Assembly (NCBI GenBank): GCA_009733575.1
Contig: ML769613.1
Coordinates: forward strand, 1 to 64,000
Direction: 5' to 3'
DNA from: Gymnopus androsaceus JB14
Taxonomy: Eukaryota > Basidiomycota > Agaricomycetes > Agaricales > Omphalotaceae
DNA length: 64,000 nt
Positions 1 through 13,199 of this stretch are shown piece after piece. The notes under the pieces were generated by a model. That model had not been told where the DNA came from. It ran no database searches and was given only the letters and a program-made list of their open reading frames with translations. Each line of letters opens with the position of its first letter. Positions within the stretch are counted from its first letter, which is position 1. Both the position numbers and the translations under genes were made by a program.

Positions 1-3000
1 CGTGCACCCCCTTGACGCGATCGTGGCCCTTCATTCATGTTGAAAGTTTCTATTTCACCATACTTATTTCTCTAGTTAAAAAGCATACCGATATATGATA
101 TTTCAATTGTCATTTCTAACCCGATGAAACTCTTCCTTTCAAAGGCCTGTTTGGTACTACTAAAATATATAGTTTCTGTTGAAGTAAATGTAGTATTGAA
201 GCAAAAAAATTCATTGCTCAATCCGCTTATTCTAAAAAACAACTAATCAGATATCCTTTTTTTGTTAACGAAACACTGTCCGAATCACTGGTTTTCAAAC
301 TGAATGTCAAGAGAAATGAAATGATAAGTTTTACACAGTGTTTCAATCGTATCAATACAAGGTTTAAAAAGTTATCTATTGATCGACGAATCTGCCGAGC
401 AGATTTTTGTAACTTTCCCGTGTGTGAATATATGCAACATGCAAATTGGCGGCTCGGAGACGAGAATGAATAAACCAGCCGCCATACAATAACAGCCCGA
501 GTCTAGTAAGAAAGACTAGTTAACATTTTGAACGGTGGCACATCCCATATGGCTTTTCTGAGCATCATCCGGTCCTTTGGAGACTATATGAGTACGGCGC
601 CCGTATCATTATATCCCGCTGAATGGGATGAAAGCCATGATTCAGCCTTATCCATGCTGATATACCAAGAGGTGTAGGAAGGAAGGGGTAGAGTCACTCC
701 TAGTCCAATGCTTGGAGACGTGACATTATTGTCCATTTGAGAAGTAGAACTGTGCAACGCAGATAAAAGCGCAGGAGAAGTAGAACTATAATTTCAGTAG
801 CTCCACTGTTCACCCCACGTCAACGCCCTCCAATGTGTCCCTTTCGGAGGTGCAAATGACGAGATGTAGTGCTTGCAGGGCTTAAGGGTGACGGAGATGC
901 ATGACTCTCAGGTCGGAGACGCATATGTCTTTACGGGAAGCTAGAGCCACCATACCCATTACTACCTTCCAGCCTCCTCTTCAGGCATGAGTTGAAGCTT
1001 CCGTCATGTCAGACATGGGAACATGTGAGCGAGTGGTGTGGAATCAAGAGTGAACGGATGCGAACGCCCGCAACAATGGCGACTTTCAGTCTCTCGTCTA
1101 GCGAATGTAGGTACGCTAGAAGAACCAAACACCCTGATATCTTTTTTCCCTCCTATTCGCATCAATTCGAGGTCCATTAAATCTAAATCCATCTCAATTC
1201 ACCCAGCCCCGCTCCCTCTCCCGTGTACAAAAGTGCATGAACGACCTCAATCCTTGCGCCACATACGGAGTATACGCCTGTATCCAACTCCGAGTAGAGA
1301 AAGAAGGATTGGCGATGGCACTACGATGGAGATCGAGGTGAAGCGAGGTAGGCGAAGGGTCGACAAGGAATAGGGAGGGTCCTTGGTGGACGTGGGTCGT
1401 ATATGAGAATTAGCCCAGTAAATCGCCCCAGAACCACGAACGATGGCCTTCGACCACCCAAGTCTGGAATTCGATGCAGATATCGGTATCGAATGTCACG
1501 TTGAAGCGAAAATGACACATGCTACGCTCGAGCTTTCAGCGACATAGCACTCAATGAAGGTAAGGGAGGCGGGAGAATGGTGGAATGTCGATAGGGATGG
1601 TAGTATTTGAAGGAATGGTTTCTGTTACCCGTCCCATTAAGCGTAAAACGTCCAGAATCAGTCGTAGTCATGGTCCAGGACAACGAGCCACCATTAGCGT
1701 GCAGAGTCGAAACTGGATTGGAAAGTACGGGCTTGGCTAGTTGGGCAAATTAACACGGAGGTTCTAAAGAGTAGAGGTGACATGAAGAGAGCTAGGCGAT
1801 CTCCGTTCGTCTGTATAATCTTCCAAAACCTTCCGTTCAGGCCGTGTCGTCGCCATGACCATCACTGGCCAGGGCGGTAGAGGGAGCAGACGGAGGAGGG
1901 AGGAGGGAGAAGAAAGAGCGGGAGAAGCAAAAAGCCGAAAGCTCTTTCCTTGTCAAGTCCTCTCAAAGATCTCCTTTCTGATGCCTGCGAGCTACAAAAC
2001 CCAGAGCGGCACCCTAGCGCCCAATTCCCATTATGGACCCCGACTCCAAGCCTTAGCCATCCCCAAACGGCGATAGCATCCACTCATTTTTGACGGCGTT
2101 GGTGAAGGATAGAACTGCGATAGCGATGGTCGAGAAGGATATCCAAGAGCTGTCTAGAATACGATTCACGCAGTTAGCAATACGTTTTTGGAAGATGAAC
2201 GAGTGACCACGGTAGCAGAATTGTTGGAGAGGGACAAGGATGAAAGATAGACTGAGGACGCTGGAGCAAGAAACCAGCGCGGGGTTATAAGTTGAACTTC
2301 GGGAGACTGTCTAGATAAACTTTGGCGGCTTAATCCACGAACTCAATGAAATTGGAATTCTAATTTGGTCTGGTGCTGAAATTAATGAATAGCTCAACCA
2401 AACGACTTGAAGCGACATACCTTTTCTTCTTCACAAGCTTCGGAGTAACCACCCATGACCCTCCAAATCCCGAATCGTAACGGACTTGATGTTTGGTGAT
2501 CTGGCCGGAGAGAATAATTATGAAAGTCGGGTAGAAGTAAAGTAAGTTGCGGTTCAAGAGTCAAGACGGCCCAGGGCGCTAAGGAGCTTGTTGGCGCTTA
2601 TGAGGGCGCCTTTCCTCCTCATTCTCTGTGGTTCCGCGACGCGTGTGCACTGTGCAGCCTACGAGGCTCCGACCGTTCTACATGGAATCTTCCAGCTACT
2701 ACATATACTCCAAGTCTCATCTTTTACATCTAAGCTTCTCTCTGATATGGTTCACCCTTCGAGACCATCACTTTCGCTATATTGGGCACGCTGAGACCTA
2801 GCACTAATACTTGCTTGGACGTGGCGATTATAGTTGCTACTACAGGTGCGATTCACGTATTTCTTTTGTATAGGCGGATAATTCCCGATTTCCGAAACAA
2901 TCCCCGAGCCTTATATCGCATTGAAATGCAGTCCTGCCGTCAAACCGTACCTTCCTGAAGATGCTGACTCGTCACATTCTACGCTTCTGTTGATTCTCGT

Positions 3001-3100
3001 GGAAATAGCTGTAGCATCGATGGTAATGAGCTTGAATCAGCTTCGGTTCCGGTAAATGCTAGCAAGCACGTTTTGCCTTTTTCCTATCATCATCGCGACA
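1..3100. other. Long stretch without a recognisable gene
   Basis: Only short overlapping reading frames on both strands, none with a recognisable domain or a convincing splice structure. The part after about 2.8 kb may hold the decayed 5' part of the F-box-like relic that follows. I see no tRNA, no long tandem repeat and no obvious transposon end here. Confidence 0.5.
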
Positions 3101-3116
3101 AAGCGTAGAGCTTGAC

Positions 3117-4092
3117 TTGTTCCAATGTCGTGGCACGATAGTCGGATTGACAAAGGTGTGCTTTGGATGGCAAGAAACGCTGCTCTCCAACCCCACATTT
3201 TGGACCGCTTTCAAGCTGGAGGGACGGGTTGATCACCACTCATCTCCTCCATGCGGTTTCAATGCCATGAGCAACTGTATAAAGGAGCTTCTCTCGCGCT
3301 CTGGGACCGATTCACCTATCTATCTCTACACATTATTCTCCGGTGGAGGTGGGTCTGTCTCGGAATCCGATGGGCTGTACCTACTCTTGAAGCTTTCGCT
3401 GAGCACGCAAGCGGATGGACGGAGGTAACACTGATCTTCAAATTCTCAGAACCTTACCTTGCCGGTATGCTAAAGAAGGTCGATTCTCAAAGTACAACCT
3501 TACCCAACCTCGAAATCCTGACACTTCGCGTTAATTGGGGAACATTTGCCCCTGGATTTTTTGAAACCACATTCAGCCATTGCCCTCGCTTGCACACTCT
3601 GCACATGTCTTCCTTCCTCCCCATAGAAGTCTTCGATCTCCAGAATTTGACCACTTTGAGGGTTGAGAAACTCATTGGTTATTCCTTCGCTGCTTTGCTC
3701 CAAAAATGTCCAAATTTGGAGACTTGCTTGCTGGTTCGGACAGAGCCTGGCGAATCAGATTCGCAAGGCCCAGAGAATCCTCTTCCCTTCACCATTCACC
3801 ATTCACATATGAAAACATTGGTGGTCGAATACATCGATGCCAGGTCTTCGATTACTTTTTGGAAGAACGTTTTACTCCCCAATTTGACTTACGTGTCGAG
3901 GGCATTGAAAATCGAATCCGATTCGATGAATTCAAAAAGATGTTGGTTGACTCCCAATGTGTCTTGGAAAATCTCCACTTTCTCTGGTATAAAAATCATC
4001 TAAAGGAATCCATCGAATCACTTGTCAACAGTATACGCCTCATCGCAGAAACTCATACACACTATGTATCAGAACACCAACATACTCGCTGA
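3117..4092 (+). pseudogene. F-box/LRR-like protein relic (frameshifted)
   Basis: Three overlapping + frames each carry a piece of one protein typical of the very large basidiomycete F-box-like families. The first frame (from 3117) has the post-F-box signature with VCFGWQETLLSNPTFW, resembling the usual VCRRWR..LSTPSLW. The second (3251-4003) has TLEAFAEHASGWTEVTL and leucine-rich strands such as LPNLEILTLRV and CPNLETCLL. The third (3706-4092) continues with VLENLHFLW. No intron with GT..AG and correct phase obviously joins them, and no F-box start (LPxELL) is visible upstream. I infer a decayed gene. An intact gene with unusual splicing is less likely. In living relatives such proteins recruit substrates to SCF ubiquitin ligases. 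Confidence 0.5.
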
Positions 4093-4344
4093 TTCCGTTG
4101 CATCTTCTTCGAGTCGTTTTTGCAGATAGTGTGCGTTGCTTCTCCATATCCATTTCATAAATATACTGACATCTTGCCTTACTGTAGGCAAGCGATAGGG
4201 AAATCTTGCAGCGAAAGATGTTTTCTTGCCTCCGAGTACGATTCTATGCGCAAATATCCTTTTTTACTACTATTAACCTGATCACGCTACATTTAATCCT
4301 GTAATTAAATGAATCTAGTCTTCAGTATCCACGCTGAGTATTCC

Positions 4345-6352
4345 TCAGTCCGATGTAACAACAACAGAACCAAAATCAAAGTTTTCCTGGGTATAGGTAA
4401 CTCCACCCGAATTCGCTGTCAGATCCAGGAATGTCACAGGGGCGCTGAGATTTGCTGTAAAGAACGTGAAACCTCCTTCGAGTGGATTGCTGTCGTCGAG
4501 TTGGAGAACAGTTGTAGTGATTATGGGTGTGAAAGGGGGTGCAGATGCCGTCGAACGGGGATCGAATACAGTCATAGATGCACTGGTTGAAGCTGCGTCG
4601 CCACGCACCTGAAAAGTAACAACTTTAGTACCAAGGATTACAGTAGTACGTTTAATCAAAATACAAACCGCCACGACAACTTTCAGCACTTCGCTAAACG
4701 TCGGAAGGAGGATTCCCTCACTGCGAAGAACATCAACAAACAGAGAAGTCTGTTCAATCACAAAGCCACCACCACCGTTATCAACTACAAGTGGTTCGGA
4801 GCCGATGTTGACATTAATCTCGAACCAGAAATCGGATATCGAACAAGTGGCATTGATAGTGGCGTTGAAGAAATAAATTTCCGGGGTGAGACCTGGAGCT
4901 AGCAATTGAGCCAGGGGACTGAAAAAGACTTCTCTAGAGGAGGAGGATGGGACAGAGCATCCAGTAAATGGACAGCATGATCCTTCTCGATCTGCCCATA
5001 GCATGGTTATCGTGGAGCTTTCGTTAGGAGTGAGTACCTGTAGTTATTTTCAGTCCCATTTCGTGACTCTGTGATAGATATATAGGTACCTGTAGAGATG
5101 TGGTCATGAACAATGCACTATCTTGGTAAGAAAAAAACGGCTCAGAGACGACATAGTCGAACGGTTCGGCAATAGGATCAGTGAGGTTCACGCCGTTTGG
5201 AACAGTGTTGACCATTCTTTGAATCAAATCTGTGCAGGTTGTGGCGAATGTATCAGGAGACAGAAGACTGGAAATATATCCAATGCATTCATTATCACTG
5301 AACGCAAGTAGATAAAGGACGGCGGACGCACTTTTGCATAGTAACATTTTCGTCGCTCGAGAATATCCAGAGATCTGATTGTGTTGTAACGTTCGGGCCT
5401 ACGACCAGCACATTTTGGGTGGTACTCTGAAGATACTGCGAAACGCTGCCGAGTATTGCACATTCAAAATGCGGTAAAATGAACAATCGGCGTGCACTCA
5501 CATCGTATTATCGAAGGCCGGCGTTGTGTCAAAAGTATCGACATCGATCGTATTGTCTGTCACGATCAAAGGGAAATCTGCTTGTCTGACTCCACCAAAA
5601 GTATGTCCACAAGCAACGAGGGCTATCATCTCCGTTTGGTTAAAACCATGTTGCCGAAAAGACTCAATGTGCGACGCAAGAGGCTGCTGTGGTTCGGGCA
5701 CCGTCGCTGGGCCTGGGACGGTAGCATCAACCCGGCCAGCACTGTACGGAATGATAGGACCTCTGCATGCTGCAACAGAAACTACAGCGCCCAAAGCTAT
5801 TGTATCCGCCACTGTTCGTGAATTGCGCAAGTTAACACAAATTCCTTCTCAAAAATCGAATATACAGTTCGAGACTTACTTCCAAAAAATGGAGTCACAA
5901 TCGATAAACCATTGGAGTCAGCCAAGGACTCTGCCATTCCTATTCTGTGGATTTCAGTTTCAGATTCATTATTTGTTTCGATGAAAATGATCGAAGCGGT
6001 AGCAAATACCTGAGGCCTGTCAAGCTCATATTGAATCGACGCATCCAACCCTCCAGTGCCATTGTCTATGTCATGAGTGGCCATGTCATGATAAGCCTTT
6101 AAATAGTAGTGCAAATGTAAGTTTCCGCAAGCGAACAGACTGTAACATTACTCCACTTACAATACGCAGCCACTGCGCTGATATAGTCGTATCATCCCTT
6201 GCAGGACATCCATCCACGAATGCACTTAAAACACCCTGGAAGATCTATTTATCCGTATAGCTCAACACAGGGTTTGGCCATTGAAACGTTGAGAAACTAT
6301 GAGCATAACTAGCAAAGGTGCTGGCAATGAGAACGTGACGTTTGAAGGACAT
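4345..6352 (-). pseudogene. Secreted plant-type heme peroxidase, copy 1 (broken)
   Basis: Paralogue of the next gene, same exon pattern. Start ATG at 6352 opens a signal peptide (MSFKRHVLIASTF..). The distal heme pocket (LRI, intron, AYHDMATHDIDNG) and the proximal histidine motif (ALVACGHTFGGVR) are present, followed by a roughly 200-residue C-terminal extension ending TSD at 4345. Two lesions are visible against copy 2. Codon 6245-6247 is TAG where copy 2 has CAG (Gln after SYTDK/SYADK). The start of the third exon near 5936-5944 lacks 8 nt, changing frame before the AESLADS motif. Both would stop a full-length enzyme, so I call it a pseudogene; sequencing error at two places is the alternative. 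The remaining exons still read cleanly, so inactivation is recent. Confidence 0.8.
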
Positions 6353-7158
6353 CGCTACTAGGTATAGGAGATGATCTGTGGAAAGTTAGCCAAGGTCGCA
6401 TTTATAACCTACATTCGGTGATACTGCTTTGGGCACAACAGGGATGATGATTACTGTCTTCTAAGAGGGTAAAAATGGCCGTCAAATGGGTTGTTTGTTC
6501 GATATCTGTGCTGGACCTACCACACATCAAGTCAAAGCTTTCTTCGAATAGCAACTCCGAGAGAGAAATGGACAGTTGTTTTGTTGCACAATAGGTGGCA
6601 GAAAATGGCCGTGAATCGACTTGTGACTTGAAACTTGGCGGTCTGCCTTCACCGACGGTTGATCAATTCTCGGTAGGCGGGATACAATGATTATTTTATG
6701 CTCGAAGCAGCTACCTCGTTGGTAGTATCCGGAGGCGACGCAACTTTGAGAGCCGAGTCGCCAGCACTCCAATAAATCTCGGTTTGGAAAATTGATCACG
6801 CTAAGAAGTTCGAGTTTTGAATTGGAAGCATTATCCTAGATGTGTAGATATATGTCTTCAGCCATGAATTATAACCAAGACCGGAAAACTGAAAGAGGAA
6901 CAACTCTAGTATCGTCCATGGTGGATGTTGATTGATGAGAAGTCATGTCAAGAGTACAAGCGCTTGATTCGTATCCAATTGCTCAGGCGCTTAATCTCTC
7001 CGTACGTTGAATAATTGCACGCTACACATTTGACTGTGTTCCAATAGCTCCATATTAACCCAATTACGCTACAAGTAATCTAGTCCTTATTTCTGCTGGA
7101 TGCACAGAGTCCGAAACCTCGCATTACACGCATGCATATCTCTATCCAGTATCACCCC
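6353..7158. other. Intergenic spacer between tandem peroxidases
   Basis: Holds the 5' flank of copy 1 and the 3' flank of copy 2. Short reading frames only; no domain recognised. Confidence 0.6.
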
Positions 7159-9155
7159 TCAATCCGATGTAACAAAATGCAAAAAAAGAGAACTTAAATC
7201 AAAGTTTTCCTGAGTATAGCTAACCCCATCTACATTTGCAGTCAAATCGAGGTATGTTGTAGTACTAGTGACATTGGCTGTGAAGAACGTGAAATCTCCT
7301 TCAGGTGGATTGCTACCGTCAATTTGGAGATCGGTCGTAGTGATTGTGGGTAGAAAAGGGGGTGCAGATGCCGTTGAGAATGGGTCGAAGATAGTCATAG
7401 ATGCAGTGGTTGAAGCTGCGTCACCACGCACCTAGAAAGTAGCAAGTTCAGTGCTGTAGGTCAAGGTACGTAGAATCAAAACACATACTGCCACAACAAT
7501 TCTAAACAACGCATCGAATGAAGGAAGTAAGATGATTCCCTCGCTGCGAAGGGTATCAACAAACAGCGAATCCTGTTCGATTACAAAGCCACCACCACCG
7601 TTATCAACTACAGTTGGTTCGGAGCCGTCATTGTCATTAATCTCGAACCAAAAGTTAGATATCGAGCAAGTGGCATTGATAGTAGCATTGAAGAGATAGG
7701 TTTCGGGGGTGAGACCTGGAGCTAGCAATTGACCCATGGGACTGAAAAAGACTGGTTCAGAGCTGGATGATTGGATGGAGCATCCAGTAGATGGGCAGCA
7801 TGATCCTTCTTGATCTGCCCATAGCATGGTTATTGTGGAGCTTGCGTTGGGAGTAAGAACCTGTAGATATTTTCAGTCGCATTTTTTTGACTTGTAATAG
7901 TTATATGTGCCTACCCGAAGAGAGGTGGAAACGATGAAGGTCCCATTTTGGTAAGAAAAATACGGCTCAGAGACGACATAGTCGAACGGCTCAGCAATAG
8001 GATCAGTGAGGTTTACGCCATTTGGAACAGTATTGACCATTCTTTGAATCAAATCTGCGCAAGTTGCAGCGAATGTATCAGGAGAGAGAAGACTAGAATT
8101 TACGAGGAAATTGAGCTAATTGTGACTACTAGACTGAATAAGTAGAACATACCCTTGCATTGTAACATTTCCGTCGCTCGAGAAAATCCGAAAATCCGAC
8201 TGTGTTGTAACGTTCGGGCCTACGACGAGCACATCTTGAGTGGTGTTTTGAAGATACTGCGAAACGCTGCAGAGGATTTCATTTTCAGTACGGGCATAAA
8301 TTACGAGTCCGACACACTCACATCGTATTGTCAAATGCCGGAGTCGTATCAAAGGTATCGACATCAATCGCATCGTCCGTCACAATCAGTGGGAAATCTA
8401 CTTGTCTGACTCCACCAAGAGTATGCCCGCAAGCAACGAGGGCTATCATCTCCGTTTGGTTAAAACCCTGTTGCCGAAATGACTCGATATGCGACGCAAG
8501 AGGCTGCTGTGGTTCTGGCACCGTCGCTGGGCCTGGGACGGTAGCATCCACCCGGCCAGCACTGTAAGGAACGAGAGGACCTCCGCATGCTGCGACAGAA
8601 GCTACAGCGCCCAAAGCTATCGTATCCGCCACTGTATGTGAGTTGGAGAGGTAAGACTCAAAATGTAAATTTAATTGGAAACGCACATCCAAAAAAGGGA
8701 GTCACAAGCTGGAATCCGTTGAAGTCAGCCAAGGACTCTGCCTGTCCTAATCCGATATTCTGTGCTTGGTATAAGACTTATTATTCTATTGAGATGAGTC
8801 AGCTTGCACTGATACCTGAGGCCTGTCCAGCTCGTATTGAATCGACGCGTCCAGCCCTCCGGCGCCATTGTCTATATCATGAGTTGCCATGTCGTGATAG
8901 GCCTTCGAATAATAGCGCAAATGTAAGTTTCCGTACGTCAAAATGTTATGTGGATCCACTCACAATTCGAAGCCATTGCGCTGCTATAGTCGTGTCATCC
9001 CTAGCCGGACATCCATTCAAAAATCCACTTAAAATGCCCTCGAAAACCTGTTTATCCGCATAGCTCAACAGAGGGTTGGGCCATTGAAACGTTGAGAAGC
9101 TGTGGACGTAGCTGGCAAAGGTGCTTGCTATGAGTAGAGGTCTGAAGAGCGGCAT
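7159..9155 (-). CDS. Secreted plant-type heme peroxidase, copy 2
   Basis: Predicted secreted heme peroxidase of the plant/fungal superfamily (Pfam peroxidase fold), about 530 aa, which would use H2O2 to oxidise an unknown substrate. The start at 9155 gives a hydrophobic signal (MAMPLFRPLLIASTF). Exon 1 ends in AAQWLRI at 8965; a 62-nt intron (8903-8964) leads to AYHDMATHDIDNGAGG with the distal Arg and His. Later exons give NIGLGQAESLADFNG, then ADTIALGAVASVAACGG, and the proximal HTLGG in ALVACGHTLGGVRQVDFP. Introns after DNTI, MQG and TSLR keep phase. A C-terminal part of about 200 residues (EGSCCPSTGC, NATCSISNFWFEI, then VRGDAASTTASM) follows the catalytic domain and is not part of classical lignin or manganese peroxidases. 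I cannot assign a class. No lesions seen. Confidence 0.82.
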
Positions 9156-10329
9156 CGCCATATGAGAGGATGATTTATGGGAAGTTAACAAAGGAAAGGT
9201 GGTATTTATCCTCTCCCAAGGCGTTATACACCCTGCAAACATTAGACATTATTGTACATAGAGGGCAAGAATTGGCCGTAGATGCAACTTCTTGGCGTAT
9301 TGTTTCTTGACTTCTCCTACCTTCACCGGTGTTTCATCAATCCCGTCAACTCTACACCGCGATATGCTGTGTCCTGTTCGTCCCGTTTTGAATTGAAAAC
9401 AGTACATTGCATTCTACTCGAGGCCACGATGAGTGAGATGATTTTGAGCATATCATAGGTGAGCTTGAATGGAGAAACGAAAAAAAGCCCAGGGAAATAT
9501 CACGATCAACGCCAGTTCCATACTGTAGCGCGGAGCGCACCCGGTTCATTTTCGCATGGAATAAGGATGCTCATCAAACTCTTTCTTGTTCGGGCTTCTG
9601 ACTTGAGCATTATTCGTTATGACATGATCCTCCTATAGCTCTTAGCTCGGGATCGTCCTTAAAGCGTCTCGGGCCTATGGATCACCTGGGAAGCAAACTT
9701 GTTTGTGTTGAGATGAACGCTACAGTATAGCTAGAGACCGTAGTGATCATTACGGAGCACTGGAGGTCGTTTCTTGAAAGAGTTACGAACAATATACACA
9801 CCAGCCAGCATGGAGATGAGATGAGGCGATTTCGAGATTCCCACATTGCCGAATGAGGGAATGGATGTAACTTGGAAGCGAATATTCAGAAGAGACCTCG
9901 CTTTATACTATTAGACAAGTATGGATCTTTTCTAGCTGATAGCAGTGGCCTTTAAGCTTAGCTTGACAATAGTGGATAGAAATGGATAGAAATGAGATAG
10001 TTCGGACTCCAGAGACCCATGAGAAAAATTTAATTGATCAAATTGTGCCGTTCACGGCGCTTGACGCTTACTAGGCGGCTTACGCTTGTTGACGAACCCC
10101 TATAGGACCCTCACCGTCAATTTCCGTACATCTTTCTTTACCTCCACCTTCTCTCTTCCTTCTTGGTTTCTCACTCAGTATTAATATACAGTCTTGATTG
10201 CTGCTGCTGCAGCGCAGCAAACTAGCTAAAAGCTGAATCTTTTTGGCCTCTTGAACACCGCTGTACCCCTGTCGTCCAGTTTTCGCGAAAACCATTCTTC
10301 CAGTCAGCAGCAACCTCATCCAAGGCTTG
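9156..10329. other. Divergent intergenic region
   Basis: Upstream region shared by the minus-strand peroxidase and the plus-strand zinc-finger gene. A 245-codon minus frame (10080-10817) overlaps the zinc-finger exons and looks like an antisense shadow. No RNA gene or repeat recognised. Confidence 0.5.
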
Positions 10330-12699
10330 ATGGATGATTCAAAGGATGCCTCTGCAGATGGCTCCGATACTAGACCATCAAACGAGTCGGAGGGAAATCT
10401 CGCGCAACAAGTGTGTAAAAATAATCCTTTTTTATTAATTTCTTCATGTCTAATTTCATCCAGAACCACGACACGTCTGAAAGCGCTATTTCCCCACCTC
10501 AATCTGAAAACTCCCCAGAAAAAAGTATTATTGCAGAAAAATTTGCTTCCGAAAAATCGACGCGAATGAGTCCAAGGAGGCCCGTCACTCGTTCCTCCAT
10601 AAAACGTCCAATCCGCGAAGAGAATTCGCTCAATTCTTCCACTCGCTCGGTCCATGATTCTGATCCTCATGCCGTTGAACCTACGCCAGCCTCGAAGAAA
10701 CAGAAAATTGCTCCCGCTACCCGAACGAGGAATACGCGGAAATCTGCTGCCACTTTGGAATCCTCTATGGACTCCGAGACGCCAGCTACAAATCCAATTT
10801 CTGCTTCCTCGTCGCATTCTCCTCCTCCTGTTGCCGGCTCATCGTCCTCTACATCTCTTCCGGACCCACCTCCCCCTACAACCCCTAGCGCGGCTCCTCC
10901 CATTGCTACGCGTATTGGTACTACACGCGCCATGCGGGCTACACTGCCTACTCCTGTTCCCAATCTGACCAAGAAGAGCCGTGGACGAAGGGTTCCTGTG
11001 CGAGTGATCACAACGACAGGCGCCGAGATAATTACGAATCCAGCCCCGGTAGGATCAGAACCAGCAACTGATACTAGCACTGGGAACGGGGCCGTCTCCA
11101 AAGAAAAAAGATCCTACGTTTGCTCTGTCGAAGGGTGTGGCAAGTGTTTCCATCGCGGAGAACATTTAAAGAGGCATATCAGGAGTATACATACCCACGA
11201 AAAACGTGAGTTACCGGTACTTTCTCATCTCAAACTTCCATCTGACTATCCACTCTTTTAGCATTCAAATGCACCTACCCAGAATGCGACAAGAACTTCA
11301 ATCGCCACGATAATCTCCTTCAGCATCTCAAGGTACATAAACAAGCCCAAGCTACCGCAGCTATGACCGCTTCCCGTTCGTCGGCTGTTCTTCTCTCAAA
11401 TGGGAAGGGCAAATCCAAAGCAAAGTCCAAGGCCAAAGGTCAAGCAAACTCGAAGGACTCTTCAGGGAAAGGGAAAACGAAAAAGAAACGGAGGTCATCT
11501 GCTTCCGAGGACGAAGATGAAGGGGAGAGCGAGGCCGAAGAGGGCGATAGCGCCTACTCCGGCTCTTCTGATGACGACGTGGACGAAGCATCCGCCGTAT
11601 CGAACCTCCTTTCCCTGAGGGCCAACCCTCCTGTGAAGGGTTCCCCGACGCTCATCGCTCCACTTCATCATAACCTCACATCGTCCTACCACACACTATC
11701 CTCCTCAGGCTCGTCTACCGCGACCCTCATCGGTTCCACTTCAGGGTGGGGCTATCCCACAGCCTCGTCTTTCTCATTCTCTCCAAATGCATCTTCACAG
11801 CCGGGGTCCAAACCATTATATCATCCATCCTTTTCGTCCTCATTCATGACCGACTCTTATCCTCGTAAACCGTATTCTTCCTCTTCGCTCCCTCATTCCT
11901 CCTTCTCGTTGTCAAAGGCCTATTCCTCAGGTTCGACTACGTACGAATCCTCTGCTGCTGCTGCCGCAACTGGTGGTACTGATATCGATGTGCTATATAA
12001 TGGACATGCACACGATATGATGAGCAATATGAGGAACATGAGGAGCCCCGGCTTGGAAAACTCCAACATGGGTATGGGTCATGGGTATGGTCTATCCGGC
12101 GGGACAACAACGGCATGAACATGGGTCTTGGGCGGGACGAATCGGAGCAACTAAGGATGTTCCAGTCCAATATGGCGATGTCGAGTTTGAGGAGCACAAG
12201 TAGTGCACTGAGGAGTACGAACGGGCAGGACCCCGAAAAGAGTGTTGAGGGCATGGATGTTGATGTGGGCAGGTCTTTTAGCCATCCCACTGGTGGCGAT
12301 GATGTCGCTAACAGTAACGGCGTCGAGCCAAGCGAGAATGAGGGCGATGGTAGCGGACAGGGACGTGTATCAACTACGAAGGATACACATGTCGACACGA
12401 CTGCTAGCGGTGCGGACGTGAGCTTGGTGTTTCCTCCCACAACCACAACTACTACGAATCCCGGCACTTTCGCCAACCCCGACTCCTTGAACGCTGCCAA
12501 CCCCTCCGACCCCACTGGTGCCTCAGACTCAGCCACGACCGACAAGGCTGCACCAGCTGGGCAGGAATCAACTTCTGGCGATTCTGGATTGTCCTTCCAA
12601 CAACAACAGCCAAGCTACACTACGCAGAATGTCGACCAGTCGATGTCGTCTAGGCTGACGTTGCGCCCGGTGGAAGGTGAACAGAACTGGAGGGTATGA
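10330..12699 (+). CDS. C2H2 zinc-finger transcription factor (Msn2/Msn4-like fingers)
   Basis: Predicted nuclear DNA-binding regulator, 729 aa from four exons: 10330-10410, 10464-11205, 11262-12084, 12156-12699. All three introns keep frame. The first joins Q-Q to N-H-D. The second (11206-11261) splits the fingers between HTHEK and PFKC. The third (12085-12155, GTATGG..CTAAG) moves the reading to the last frame; it is the least certain, and a frameshift is the alternative. Two adjacent fingers lie near residues 245-298: CSVEGCGKCFHRGEHLKRH and CTYPECDKNFNRHDNLLQH with an HEKPFKC linker, the arrangement of yeast Msn2/4 stress regulators. The N-terminal half is Ser/Pro/Thr-rich with a basic patch (KKQKI). 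After the fingers come a Lys-rich nuclear-localisation stretch, an acidic Ser region and a long disordered tail. The target genes are not inferable. Confidence 0.85.
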
Positions 12700-13199
12700 T
12701 GGAACTGATAGATTTGTTTAAATTTCCGTCTCTACTTTCTTTCGCTTGTTATCTATTCGTTTGCATTTTGTTTTCGAATCCTTTGTTGTATCGTTGCCTC
12801 TTGCTGTCTCGCATCCCGGTATAATCATCACTCTCATTTATTGTATACGAGCCTCCCTGCCTCTCGGACCTTTCGTTTTGGACGTTTACTTGTATTTCAT
12901 TCCTTCCTTCGTTGGGATCCGCTCATTTCTTTTGTTATTCTCATCATCCTTTTCATCTGTGTCTCTCATCCCGGGTCCCTTCATATATACTTGTGCGGAA
13001 CTTTGAATTGTCTTTCTTGTTTTGGTACCCTTGGTTTCTCGACTCTTTTTCTATAGTCTTTTGAACCATCCCTTCTCTTCTGGATCCTCGAAGTCTCCCA
13101 ATCCATGTAGCTACTTAGTGTATACATCGAATTTAATGAGCGCCGATTGTCGTACATGTTTTTTGTGAGACTAATGTCCGTAAAACTGCAAGATTACGA
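12700..13199. other. 3' flank of zinc-finger gene, pyrimidine-rich
   Basis: T/C-rich sequence with open but meaningless short frames, probably the 3' UTR and terminator of the zinc-finger gene. Nothing else seen. Confidence 0.4.

Noticed and set aside
10080..10817. 245-codon minus-strand frame
   Set aside because: Antisense to the exons of the C2H2 gene; the plus strand has correct splicing and zinc fingers, and the minus frame has no recognised domain.
11937..12545. 202-codon minus-strand frame
   Set aside because: Antisense to the Ser/Thr-rich tail of the C2H2 gene; low-complexity shadow.
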